NCBI GenBank assembly: GCA_910584955.1
Contig: CAJUDC010000038.1
Coordinates: 6,449 to 19,349 of the forward strand
Length of the DNA stretch: 12,901 nucleotides
DNA from: an uncultured Paraprevotella sp.
GTDB taxonomy: Bacteria > Bacteroidota > Bacteroidia > Bacteroidales > Bacteroidaceae
Direction of reading: 5' to 3'
Shown here: in pieces, positions 1 through 7,742 of the stretch
Layout: the number at the start of each line of letters is the position of its first letter
Numbering within the stretch: the first letter of the stretch is position 1
Notes under the pieces: generated by a model
Database searches by the model: none
The model's input: the letters and a program-made list of their open reading frames with translations, nothing else
What the model was told of the DNA's origin: nothing
Program-made: the position numbers and the translations under genes

Positions 1-2
1 AT

Positions 3-164
3 TTGGTATTGTCTGACGGGCAAGGCGGTTCGAAACCATTTGAAGCCGGTAAAGAATATACGATCCATATTTATGTATATGGAGAGCAGGATATTAAGGT
101 TGCGGTAGCGGACCTTCCTTCATGGGATAAGGGAGATGATATACCTGTGGGTGAGGAAAAATAG
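3..164 (+). CDS. Fimbrillin-family protein, C-terminal fragment (start outside window)
   Basis: The frame is open from the window edge to TAG at 162-164 and gives 53 residues. It carries the usual end of a Bacteroidales fimbrillin: a segment reading FEAGKEYTIHIYVYG, a short hydrophobic strand (DIKVAVADLP), then a conserved Trp followed by an acidic tail. The same pattern (aGK/TxY-I-VxVxG, alternating strand, PW) closes the next two genes, so this is seen by direct comparison inside the window. In this family the C-terminal strand belongs to the second beta-sandwich domain. Signal peptide and N-terminal domain lie upstream of base 1, so whether it is a shaft, anchor or tip pilin cannot be told. 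It is separated by 58 bp of AT-rich DNA from the next fimbrillin gene and is probably in the same operon. Confidence 0.8.
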   Translation: MVLSDGQGGSKPFEAGKEYTIHIYVYGEQDIKVAVADLPSWDKGDDIPVGEEK

Positions 165-222
165 TAATGAATCGGAATATATTAAGTTATCATATTGTTT
201 AACAAATTAAAAAAGAGTGATT

Positions 223-1431
223 ATGAAGAAAAGTTTATTATTCGCGTCTGTGATGTTGGCAGCGTTTTCCAGTTGTTCCAACGACGCCACGGAAATGGCA
301 GATTTCGTGCCCGGTCAGCAGCAGGAAGGTCTTGTACCGATTAACTTGGGATTGTCTCGTTTCGGTGTTTCGGTAACGGAGACGAAAGGTGCCGGTACGG
401 TAGGTGATGTTGCAGGTGCCGGTAATGTATGGAACAAGGAAAACCTGTACGTATTGATGACTTCTATTGATGGTAGTGATTGGGGGTATCAGGGTTATGA
501 TGCTAATGGACTAGAGTCTTTTAGGTGTTCGCGTTGCCAGCCTGTTCAGAACGGAGATATATGGGGCTTGGATTACATGAGCTTTAACTCCGGCGTAACC
601 AAATATTATCCTCAGCAGGGCTATTCCGACTTTTTTGCGTTCCATTGTGACGATGCTGCCGGCAATGGTGTGCAGAATGACATGTCTGATGTGGTTGAAA
701 TGGGAGAATCCGAGGCATTGTTACCCTTTACCATCGACGGTTCACAGGATTTGATGGCCGGTAAGGCCGAGAACGGTGATCCGGTGGGCGGTAATCTGAA
801 TCGTACGGGTTTCTCGGCCAAGACGGCTCGTCATGGTCTTATCCCCAGCATTGCCATGAAGCACTTGTTGACTCGTCTGACATTTGAAATCATATCGGGT
901 GATGACAATGCTGATGGCTTGAAAGTAAAAGCGATTCGAGTCGATTCCAAAGCTCAAGGTAATATGGTGGTTGCTTACAATCAGGAAGGTACTAAAGATC
1001 GTAGTGAATTGATTCGTTGGAACGAGGATGCTGAAACGGTTGGATTGACTTTGAAAGAGAAGCAAGGCGATATCGTAGGCGCAAATGGTGTGAAAACTCC
1101 ATGGAGAGAAATGACAGAAAAAGTGATGGGTGTGAAAGGTGATCGTAAGGAAATAGACGGTGCTTTGTTCGTAGCTTCGCAAACCGGTCAGTATTATATG
1201 TACATTGATTTTGAATTCCCGGTTAAGAAGGGTGACCAAATAGAATATGTTGAGAAAACGGAAAAATTTCCTCTTGGTAAGACTACTTCCAATTTTGAGA
1301 TCGGTAAGTCTTATCATGTAGCAATCACCGTTTACGGATATAGCGAGATGCATGTTAATGCAACGTTGGAACCGTGGGAGGAAGGTACTACCGACGGTCT
1401 TGAAATCGACTGCGCCGAACCTAAAAACTGA
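223..1431 (+). CDS. Fimbrillin-family (Mfa-like) lipoprotein pilin 1
   Basis: A 402-residue lipoprotein. The ATG at 223 is chosen over the in-frame GTG at 217 because it gives a clean Lys-Lys signal peptide (residues 1-17) and a lipobox FSSC with acylated Cys18, followed by SND. Residue Lys55 in a TETKGAG segment sits at the end of the first predicted strand, where many fimbrillin precursors are cut. KHLLTRL at 213-219 is the fimbrillin signature joining the N- and C-terminal domains, and the C-terminus has the family pattern IGKSYHVAITVYG followed by LEPW. The family forms the shaft or accessory subunits of type V-like pili, secreted as lipoproteins and polymerised by donor-strand exchange at the outer membrane. 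The subunit role is not decidable from sequence. An unusual CxxC pair (Cys102, Cys105) lies in the N-terminal domain. The upstream stretch is A-rich and has no clear Shine-Dalgarno, as usual in Bacteroidetes. Confidence 0.88.
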   Translation: MKKSLLFASVMLAAFSSCSNDATEMADFVPGQQQEGLVPINLGLSRFGVSVTETKGAGTVGDVAGAGNVWNKENLYVLMTSIDGSDWGYQGYDANGLESFRCSRCQPVQNGDIWGLDYMSFNSGVTKYYPQQGYSDFFAFHCDDAAGNGVQNDMSDVVEMGESEALLPFTIDGSQDLMAGKAENGDPVGGNLNRTGFSAKTARHGLIPSIAMKHLLTRLTFEIISGDDNADGLKVKAIRVDSKAQGNMVVAYNQEGTKDRSELIRWNEDAETVGLTLKEKQGDIVGANGVKTPWREMTEKVMGVKGDRKEIDGALFVASQTGQYYMYIDFEFPVKKGDQIEYVEKTEKFPLGKTTSNFEIGKSYHVAITVYGYSEMHVNATLEPWEEGTTDGLEIDCAEPKN

Positions 1432-1448
1432 TTCAAAAATAATAGTGA

Positions 1449-2573
1449 ATGAATAAGACGAAGTATATAATGGCTGTAGCAGCATCGTTCTTGATGCTGC
1501 ACAGCTGTTCCAACGACGAAGCCCTGCCGGGCGAACAGGCTCCGGCAGTGTATATTCCGGGTGACAGCGAAGTGGAAATCAAGTTGGGAGCCGGCAGTGT
1601 TTCTTTGGCTACGGGCGAAGTGCGTGCAGCGGTTACCGGCGATGATGCGGACCTGGATCACATGGGAATTTTCTGTCTGGCAAAAGCCAAGCAGGACGCC
1701 GATGCGGCCATACCTGATATTGCCTGGTTTGGCAATTCGGTTAAGGTAGCCGGTTGCATTATGGATAATGTAGAAGCCAAAAAAGAAGGACAGAATATAT
1801 CCTGGCTGAGCGATGTAAGTTATTTCTATCCCATCAGTCAGTTCTATACGTATGACTTCTACGGTTATTATCCTTATGCGAAAGAAGCGGTGGCGTATAC
1901 GGACAATTCGGTTCGCGTACAATACACGCTCGACGGAACACAGGACCTGATTTGGGGACGGGCCACGTCTTCGGATCCGTATGCCTATAGCGCCAAATAT
2001 TTCCGTACGGAGGAAACACACGATGTGCTGCCTCAGTTGGAGTTGAAACACTTGCTGACACGTCTTCAGTTCTTCGTAAAACCGGGAGCCGATTTGGAAA
2101 ACGGCGACACGGCAGAAGAGGCAGCCGAGATGCAGGTGACCGGTATCCTGGTGACGGATGCGCATACGGAAGTGGACATGATTGTGGCAGATTATCAGCA
2201 GTTGAACATGCCTTTGGAGGCACGTTTGGCACTGCGTTCGGAAGAGACGGACACCGTGGCGCTTTGCAATGCGGAGGGACTGCCTTTTGATACGATACAG
2301 GTTGGCGGTGACTTGACGGTTTCCCAGCAGGCCGGTGAAAGCATGATGCTGTATCCCGCTTCGGAATATACGGTTCGTATTTTCCTCCGTAACGGCGAGA
2401 CCGGGCATGAATTTATCATCGAGAAGCCGTTGGCTCTTCAGGCAGGTGGCTTTAAAGCCGGTACGACCTACAAGATAACCGTTACGGTACATGGACCGAA
2501 CGTTATCGGATTGCAGGCTACATTGGCTCCGTGGGTGCCCTCGGAAGGGGATAACCCTGAAATAGAACTTTAA
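1449..2573 (+). CDS. Fimbrillin-family (Mfa-like) lipoprotein pilin 2
   Basis: A 374-residue lipoprotein starting 17 bp after the previous stop. The signal peptide (residues 1-19) ends in lipobox LHSC with Cys20, again followed by SND. The first domain starts with a strand reading VEIKLGAGSVSLA, and Arg59 in GEVRAAV is well placed for the Arg-specific precursor cleavage known for P. gingivalis-type fimbrillins (inferred here). KHLLTRL at 200-206 repeats the motif of the preceding gene exactly. The C-terminus has AGTTYKITVTVHG, a last strand, and LAPWVPSEGDNPEIEL. Overall identity to pilin 1 is low apart from these motifs, so the two are likely different subunits of one appendage and not a recent duplicate. 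A strong stem-loop lies 27 bp past the stop codon and may set how much of the operon downstream is transcribed. Confidence 0.88.
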   Translation: MNKTKYIMAVAASFLMLHSCSNDEALPGEQAPAVYIPGDSEVEIKLGAGSVSLATGEVRAAVTGDDADLDHMGIFCLAKAKQDADAAIPDIAWFGNSVKVAGCIMDNVEAKKEGQNISWLSDVSYFYPISQFYTYDFYGYYPYAKEAVAYTDNSVRVQYTLDGTQDLIWGRATSSDPYAYSAKYFRTEETHDVLPQLELKHLLTRLQFFVKPGADLENGDTAEEAAEMQVTGILVTDAHTEVDMIVADYQQLNMPLEARLALRSEETDTVALCNAEGLPFDTIQVGGDLTVSQQAGESMMLYPASEYTVRIFLRNGETGHEFIIEKPLALQAGGFKAGTTYKITVTVHGPNVIGLQATLAPWVPSEGDNPEIEL

Positions 2574-2599
2574 GGCATAAGTCCTTACAATGAATTATT

Positions 2600-2643
2600 G
2601 GGGCGCATTCCCGTTGTGCCCGGTGTACGACGGGGATGCCTCC
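2600..2643 (+). promoter_or_regulatory. Strong intergenic stem-loop between pilin 2 and the DUF3575 gene
   Basis: The left arm (2600-2617, GGGGCGCATTCCCGTTGT) pairs with the right arm (2627-2643, ACGACGGGGATGCCTCC). As RNA this makes 17 pairs, three of them G-U, with one bulged C and a 9-nt loop. The next bases are TTTC and then A-rich, so the U-tract is too short for a confident intrinsic terminator. Because the DUF3575, OmpA-like and barrel genes follow in the same direction with no recognised promoter, it is better read as a partial terminator/attenuator or as a 3' stabiliser of pilin mRNA. The alternative is that it is a DNA-level inverted repeat. The stem itself is seen; the function is inferred. 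Confidence 0.6.
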
Positions 2644-2672
2644 TTTCAAAAAACAAATATAAGAGTAAGTGG

Positions 2673-3212
2673 ATGAAACGACATTTGTTGTTATTCTTTT
2701 TGATAGTGTTTTTAGGCGGCAATAGGATGTATGCCCAGCTTTTGGCACTGAAAACGGATGCACTGATGGATTGTGCGATGACGCCCAACCTGAACATTGA
2801 GTTGGTTACGGGGGGCAAGACAAGTATCAATGCAACCGTATTCGGTAACTACAAGCCGTGGAAGAAAGAGGTAAAGATGGTAGGCGTGATGCCGGAATTC
2901 CGCTATTGGTTTAACGGACGGCCCTTGACACGTGAATTTATCGGATTGTCGGCCTTGGGCGCTTGTTATGATATAACATGGGGCGGGGAGCGATACAAGG
3001 GAGATGCTGCTGGCGTGGGATTGACTTTCGGATACGCTTTCTACCTGTCGCGGCATTGGACGTTGGAGTGCCACGGCGGTTTGGGAGCCGTATATTATAC
3101 GCATACGCATTCGTATGTGAAGGACCATTATGCGGAAAACGTGCATAATGCACATGGATATTCGCTGATACCTTATAAGATAGGTGTTTCTTTTGTATAT
3201 ATAATAAAGTAA
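2673..3212 (+). CDS. DUF3575-family small outer-membrane beta-barrel protein
   Basis: A 179-residue protein from the ATG at 2673. An upstream TTG at 2598 would run through the stem-loop and bury the signal sequence, so it is rejected. Signal peptide residues 1-21 end MYA, with the mature protein starting at Gln22. The mature N-terminus LALKTDALMDCAMTPNLNIE is the DUF3575 hallmark. The rest alternates hydrophobic and polar residues with aromatic girdles, and the protein ends YKIGVSFVYIIK, consistent with about eight strands. The family has no proven biochemical role but is often found beside fimbrillin and OmpA-like genes in Bacteroidales (family knowledge), which suggests an outer-membrane assembly or anchoring part of the pilus. 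The C-terminal strands resemble those of each module of the 703-residue barrel protein two genes downstream. Confidence 0.85.
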   Translation: MKRHLLLFFLIVFLGGNRMYAQLLALKTDALMDCAMTPNLNIELVTGGKTSINATVFGNYKPWKKEVKMVGVMPEFRYWFNGRPLTREFIGLSALGACYDITWGGERYKGDAAGVGLTFGYAFYLSRHWTLECHGGLGAVYYTHTHSYVKDHYAENVHNAHGYSLIPYKIGVSFVYIIK

Positions 3213-3233
3213 AAAGATTGACGGGATTGTAAT

Positions 3234-5624
3234 ATGAAAATGCGATACATATTTGGGTTGCTTTTGTTATTCTTTACAGTGGCGTGGAGACCGTGTCAGG
3301 CTCAGTTGAAGAACATAGAAATTACGGTTGTCAGTGTGGATGCATCGGAGAGTGGCTATAACAGAAAAGAAAAGCCGGTGGGAGGAGCCGAGGTGTACGG
3401 TTTCTTTGATTTTCCGAAAGCGGAAGCGTTTAGAAAGAAGTTGGTGGACGATTTGACTTATACGCCCAACTGGCAATCCGATTGTGACAGGTTTACGCAG
3501 ACCAATGACGAAGGTTTGGCCGATATTGAACTGCCTTTGAACGGTGTGGTGGTGGTCCGTCCGTCGTTTGGGAACCCTTATCTGGAGCATATCCGTAATC
3601 GCATGGAAGTTAAAGTGACGATAAAGAACGATGAAGGCCGTATGATGAAAACACTGATGACATCGGCCAAACAAAAAAGAAGGAACAAACCCCGCCCCAA
3701 TCGTCGGGTCGGTAATAAAATTACGATTGGTCCGCAATCGTTTCTGTTGTACGATTCGGAAACACGAAGCAATGCCCGGGCCGGATTGGCTCCTATCGTG
3801 ACTGTACTTGAATCTTACGACTCCATTCATGGAACTATAGATACTTTTGAGGTGATGCGTCCTTTTATCAAGGACGGACGTGCCTACCATCGCTCGCAGG
3901 AGCGCAGGATGGGATATGATTTGAAGCACGATCGGCTGAATGCGTTCCGTTCCAATCATTTTATGGAGACACGGGAGGAAGATTCCATCATCATTCATCA
4001 TGTGCTGTATCCCGTAGAACGGAACAAACATTATAAGGTGGATGCGACCAAATGGTTTGAAGATTACAATATGGTTTACTCTTCGGACAGCGTTTGCCTG
4101 AGTGAGGGATACGACCAGGAACCGATGCGTTTTCTGGAATTCGATATGGTGAATATTGATATAGACAAGACCCGGTATGAAAAAATAGGCAGGCCTGAGA
4201 TGCGCAACGATAAACGGGAATTGCATTTGAACTTTGTCGTAGGCGAGGCACGCCTGGACCCGAACGATTCGACAAACTTTGAGCAGTTGAATCAGTTGAA
4301 ACAGGATCTGGGACGTTATATTAACGACAAGGACGGCGATATTAGTTCGGCGGTCATCCGGGGACAGGCCTCGCCGGACGGCGGCATGGCGGTGAATGCC
4401 CGTTTATGCGCCCAGCGCGCCCAGTATCTGCGGGGAGAACTGACTTCGGCTTATCCCTCATTATCGAGCAAGACAACCGTAACATCCGATGTGGCCACAT
4501 GGGGGGATGTGGCGGACTTGCTGGAGCGGGATTCGTTGCAGGAATATGCCATGCAGGTGCGTGATATCGTGAATGCCGTGCGTGATACGCGGTCACAGGA
4601 ACTCCGTATTCGTGCCTTACCGTTTTATACGTATATAAAGGAAAAGGTGTTGCCTCGTTTGCGTGTGGTGGAATTTTCGTTCAACTATTATACCAGACGT
4701 GTACGGACGGTAGAAGAGGTGTATAACTTGTATGATACGGATCCCGGCTACCGGAACGGAACCAAAGAACAGGATTATGAGTTTTATATGCTGTTTGACA
4801 AAGTGAAGAACAGTCCCAAGGAGTTGGAGACTTTGGCACAGGCTGCTTATAAATCGGTGAAAGAAACGGGATCCGGTCGGCAATGGCCCTTGGCTGCCTA
4901 CCACTTGGCACAATGCTATTTAAAGCGTGACCATATAGACACCTTGCTCTTGAAGCCCTATCTGAGTTGGTATATGGGGCCGAATTATGAGAAGAGAGAT
5001 TTCAATCAGCAATTGGAGGGATGGTACAACGACGAGGCTATCGTCTGTGCTCAGATAGCCATGCTCTGTAAGGCCGGCGATTATACGATGGCCGATTCCA
5101 TCGCGGCAAATCTGTTGCCTGATTCGCCCAAGTTTGCCAAGTTGAGATTGTTCCTGGATTGCTTGAACGAGGGATGGAACGAGCCTCGTGTGCGCGACTC
5201 CGTGGCTTCGACTTCTCCTTTGAACAAAGCGGTCGTATATGCGGCGCAGGACGACCCGGATGTGGATAACAGCGGCTTTCACAAGGCGGCTTTGTATGTA
5301 CTGCAAGACAGCACCCAGGTCAACCCCAAGGATCCGCGTGTGAAATATATGGAGGCTATTCTCCGTTTTAGGTTGGAGCAGACGAATAAGGAGGTCAAAA
5401 AATTTGCTGACCGCAATTTCATATACGACGAGTATTACGATGAGGCAGACGGTTTCCCGCGTGCCGACTGGGGTGTCCCTATGGTGGAATGTGCCAGGAT
5501 GGACGAGAAGTATGTGAAGATGTTGCAATATGACGGTTATTTTACCAAGGCCTATCGGGAGGCTTTCAACGCATATTGGAAAAAACTGAAAGAGGCACCG
5601 AAAGTAGAAGATTCTGTTGAATGA
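3234..5624 (+). CDS. Large exported protein with OmpA-like peptidoglycan-binding region
   Basis: A 796-residue protein that starts 21 bp after the DUF3575 gene. Signal peptide residues 1-23 end CQA. Residues about 25-140 look like a beta-sandwich (VGGAEVYG, then TNDEGLADIELPLNG), reminiscent of carboxypeptidase-regulatory-like folds. Residues about 327-405 form an OmpA C-terminal-like region: GQASPDGG, then N388ARLCAQRAQYL, keeping Asp382 and Arg395 at the positions that bind diaminopimelate in OmpA-family domains. The region after about 500 is mostly helical with TPR-like stretches such as AAYHLAQCYL. This is an unusually large OmpA-like protein because the domain is in the middle instead of at the end. 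A role tying an outer-membrane pilus platform to peptidoglycan is inferred from domain and neighbours. Its stop overlaps the next ATG (ATGA), suggesting translational coupling. Confidence 0.85.
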   Translation: MKMRYIFGLLLLFFTVAWRPCQAQLKNIEITVVSVDASESGYNRKEKPVGGAEVYGFFDFPKAEAFRKKLVDDLTYTPNWQSDCDRFTQTNDEGLADIELPLNGVVVVRPSFGNPYLEHIRNRMEVKVTIKNDEGRMMKTLMTSAKQKRRNKPRPNRRVGNKITIGPQSFLLYDSETRSNARAGLAPIVTVLESYDSIHGTIDTFEVMRPFIKDGRAYHRSQERRMGYDLKHDRLNAFRSNHFMETREEDSIIIHHVLYPVERNKHYKVDATKWFEDYNMVYSSDSVCLSEGYDQEPMRFLEFDMVNIDIDKTRYEKIGRPEMRNDKRELHLNFVVGEARLDPNDSTNFEQLNQLKQDLGRYINDKDGDISSAVIRGQASPDGGMAVNARLCAQRAQYLRGELTSAYPSLSSKTTVTSDVATWGDVADLLERDSLQEYAMQVRDIVNAVRDTRSQELRIRALPFYTYIKEKVLPRLRVVEFSFNYYTRRVRTVEEVYNLYDTDPGYRNGTKEQDYEFYMLFDKVKNSPKELETLAQAAYKSVKETGSGRQWPLAAYHLAQCYLKRDHIDTLLLKPYLSWYMGPNYEKRDFNQQLEGWYNDEAIVCAQIAMLCKAGDYTMADSIAANLLPDSPKFAKLRLFLDCLNEGWNEPRVRDSVASTSPLNKAVVYAAQDDPDVDNSGFHKAALYVLQDSTQVNPKDPRVKYMEAILRFRLEQTNKEVKKFADRNFIYDEYYDEADGFPRADWGVPMVECARMDEKYVKMLQYDGYFTKAYREAFNAYWKKLKEAPKVEDSVE

Positions 5625-7732
5625 TATATTTGTATAGGATGAATAGGTATGTTTTAAGAAAACAAGGATTGTTATGCCTGTTGGTCGGTTGGTTCGCTCC
5701 ACTGGTGGCGAACGGGACGGCGGGAGTTACGGTTGTCGGTGATACGATCGCAACGGAACGTACGGATGCGGGCGATCCGGTTGTTGAGGCGGCGGCAGAT
5801 ACGACCGGGGTGACCCGGAATGATTCGTTGGGGCATGCGTTGCCGGGGGCAGGAACTCCAGCCGGTGAGAAAATAAATTTCAATCCTTTGGATTATCGCT
5901 TGCAAAAACGTTTCTTGGAGAAAGGCGATACGTTTAAGACGCGTCATTTTTATGAACGTATGTATATCGGATTCTATTCGGGATTGCAGCAGATGGCTCC
6001 CAAAGGAGCCCGGGATTTGGGAACGGCGGTTCCTGTGGCCGGTTTTCTGGGTTATGAGTTTACGCGCTTGCATTCGTTGCGTCTCAGCGGTTCCTATATG
6101 GAATATGCGGTAAAAGGTTCCAATAAAAGCATCAAGCAATTGGGACTGGACCTGGATTATATGTTCAACGTGTCTTCTTACTTATACGGGTATCGTCGCC
6201 GGCGTATGTTCCAGTTGTCGGGACTTTTAGGTGTGGGAGCCATTGAAACCCATCTGAACGGTGAAGTGCATCGGGTGTTGAAAGGACAGGTCGGTGCACA
6301 CATGGCTTTTCGCATGGGAGGCAATTCCGAAATCTTTCTGGAGCCGTTCATGGCGTTGGCTACCGACCAAGTGGACCATTCGGGGAATGCTAATCCTTCT
6401 ATCTACGACGTGCTCTACGGTGTACGGGCAGGTTTGTCATTGAATTTCCGTTCTACGGGAGACTATTATAAAAACACAAATTACAACGGTAATCTGTTCT
6501 TCGATTTCTCGCAGGGAGCTGCCATGTATTATAGCCGGGGCGGTCTGCCCATTATCAAAACCATGGGAACCGTTTATCAGGCGGCTATGGGTAAGTGGCT
6601 GAATCCGGTTGTGGGAGTGCGAGGCTCCCTTAGTGTCTCCGATTTTTATTATGGATATGAAAAACTGCGGGGCACGAAAGTGTCCGGTATAAAGGTGCGC
6701 CCGACCTACGAACACTATTTTAAAGGTTATTTGTTTGCCGCCCGGATGGAAGCCATGCTTAATCCGGTGCACTTCAGTCCGCGCTGGCGCAAAACGCCGC
6801 ATTATGTCGATCTGAATCTGTTGTTGGGAGGCGAATACGGTTGGATGATGAAGCCCCATATGAAAGATACTCCCGGAGCGCTGAAATGTTATTATAAGGG
6901 CATTACCGGAGCCATGCAATTGCTTTATAATGTGAATACATCCACTTCGGTGTTTGTGGAACCCCGCGCCTTGCTGGCTGTTTATAATGTCCCTTATAAA
7001 AATTCGGCACAGAAAAAGTCCTATACCGATAAGATCGGATATGTCAGTGCCGGTGTGCGCGTCACCCGTCCTACGCGGGCCGAGCGTGTCGCATTGGGCA
7101 AACACCATTTTGAACCTTATCTGTTTGTCGGGGCTCAGTTGGGAGGCATCCGCCAGATGCGGAATGATAAATTCATCGGTGACAAAGGACTGAACGGCTT
7201 GGGAGCCATCAATGTGGGGTATCAGTATGCGCCTTTGGCAGCAGCCAAGTTGCAGTTGGAATATATGCTGCTGAACAAGAACAAGCAGACGCCTTACCAG
7301 GTCCGCTCCGGGGGCCGCACCTATCGCTACAACGGCATGTGGCGTCATCAGTACGGTTATTTGAATGCCAAACTGGCCTATATGCTCAATCTGACCAATT
7401 TGTATCAGCGGTACAATCCTTCGCGCCGTCTGAATCTTTACGGACAGGGCGGACCGATGCTGTCTTTGCTGGTCACGCAGGGAGCCAAGTTGTACAGCCA
7501 GGAGATGCCCGGAGGCGAAAATCCGAAACCGGTTGTAACGCAGAGAACCGGCGAGAAGTCGTGGGCGTTGTTCGGCGGTATGATAGCCGATTACCGCATT
7601 CTCGACCGTTGGAGCATATATGCGGAGCCGGAGGTGCAGTGCTATCTGAATGCCCAGTTCCCGACTTTCGACGGTCGTCGTATCAATACGATTGTGTTGA
7701 AGTTCAGCGTGGGTACTACCTATCGTTTTTAG
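5621..7732 (+). CDS. Large outer-membrane beta-barrel protein built of three tandem modules
   Basis: A 703-residue protein. The ATG at 5621 overlaps the previous stop by 4 bp; the ATG at 5639 (residue 7) gives a more typical signal peptide (MNRYVLRKQG, then a hydrophobic stretch ending PLVANG) and may be the true start. After a Thr/Gly/Ala-rich, low-complexity linker (about 30-85) come three modules at about 113-277, 290-485 and 498-703. Each has amphipathic strands, a tract ending in a basic segment (YRRRR, SPRWRKTPH, NPSRR), a Gly-rich strand, and a conserved Glu-Pro (E241, E447, E669). The protein ends GTTYRF, with the C-terminal Phe usual for outer-membrane barrels. I do not recognise a named family. 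Three 8-strand barrels or one large pore are both possible. The operon position suggests an export or assembly platform for the pilus subunits (inference). Confidence 0.8.
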   Translation: MIYLYRMNRYVLRKQGLLCLLVGWFAPLVANGTAGVTVVGDTIATERTDAGDPVVEAAADTTGVTRNDSLGHALPGAGTPAGEKINFNPLDYRLQKRFLEKGDTFKTRHFYERMYIGFYSGLQQMAPKGARDLGTAVPVAGFLGYEFTRLHSLRLSGSYMEYAVKGSNKSIKQLGLDLDYMFNVSSYLYGYRRRRMFQLSGLLGVGAIETHLNGEVHRVLKGQVGAHMAFRMGGNSEIFLEPFMALATDQVDHSGNANPSIYDVLYGVRAGLSLNFRSTGDYYKNTNYNGNLFFDFSQGAAMYYSRGGLPIIKTMGTVYQAAMGKWLNPVVGVRGSLSVSDFYYGYEKLRGTKVSGIKVRPTYEHYFKGYLFAARMEAMLNPVHFSPRWRKTPHYVDLNLLLGGEYGWMMKPHMKDTPGALKCYYKGITGAMQLLYNVNTSTSVFVEPRALLAVYNVPYKNSAQKKSYTDKIGYVSAGVRVTRPTRAERVALGKHHFEPYLFVGAQLGGIRQMRNDKFIGDKGLNGLGAINVGYQYAPLAAAKLQLEYMLLNKNKQTPYQVRSGGRTYRYNGMWRHQYGYLNAKLAYMLNLTNLYQRYNPSRRLNLYGQGGPMLSLLVTQGAKLYSQEMPGGENPKPVVTQRTGEKSWALFGGMIADYRILDRWSIYAEPEVQCYLNAQFPTFDGRRINTIVLKFSVGTTYRF
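5957..7729 (+). repeat. Three homologous protein-level modules within the barrel gene
   Basis: Aligning the protein by eye gives three repeats, encoded at about 5957-6451, 6488-7075 and 7112-7729. Matching landmarks, in order: a strand such as GFLGYEFTRLHSLRLSGS / GKWLNPVVGVRGSLSVSDF / VGYQYAPLAAAKLQLEYML; then LGLDLDYMFN / AARMEAMLN / NAKLAYMLN followed by a basic tract; then LSGLLGVGA / LNLLLGGEY / LNLYGQGGP; then IFLEPFMAL / VFVEPRALL / IYAEPEVQC; then a closing strand. The Glu-Pro landmarks are 206 and 222 residues apart. No nucleotide-level repeat is evident, so the duplications are old. Confidence 0.6.
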
Positions 7733-7742
7733 GTAACAAAAT

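Noticed and set aside
165..222. Separate promoter for pilin 1
   Set aside because: The 58-bp AT-rich gap has no TAnnTTTG box or properly spaced TTTG; co-transcription from upstream is simpler.
1332..2492. Long minus-strand open frame opposite pilin 2
   Set aside because: It has no signal or domain and overlaps a well-supported lipoprotein gene.
223..2573. Recent tandem duplication of pilin genes
   Set aside because: The two pilins share family motifs (SND after the Cys, KHLLTRL, PW near the end) but otherwise differ strongly, so they are old paralogues.
2598..2672. N-terminal extension of the DUF3575 gene from a TTG at 2598
   Set aside because: It would translate through the stem-loop and place 25 residues before a good signal peptide beginning at the ATG at 2673.
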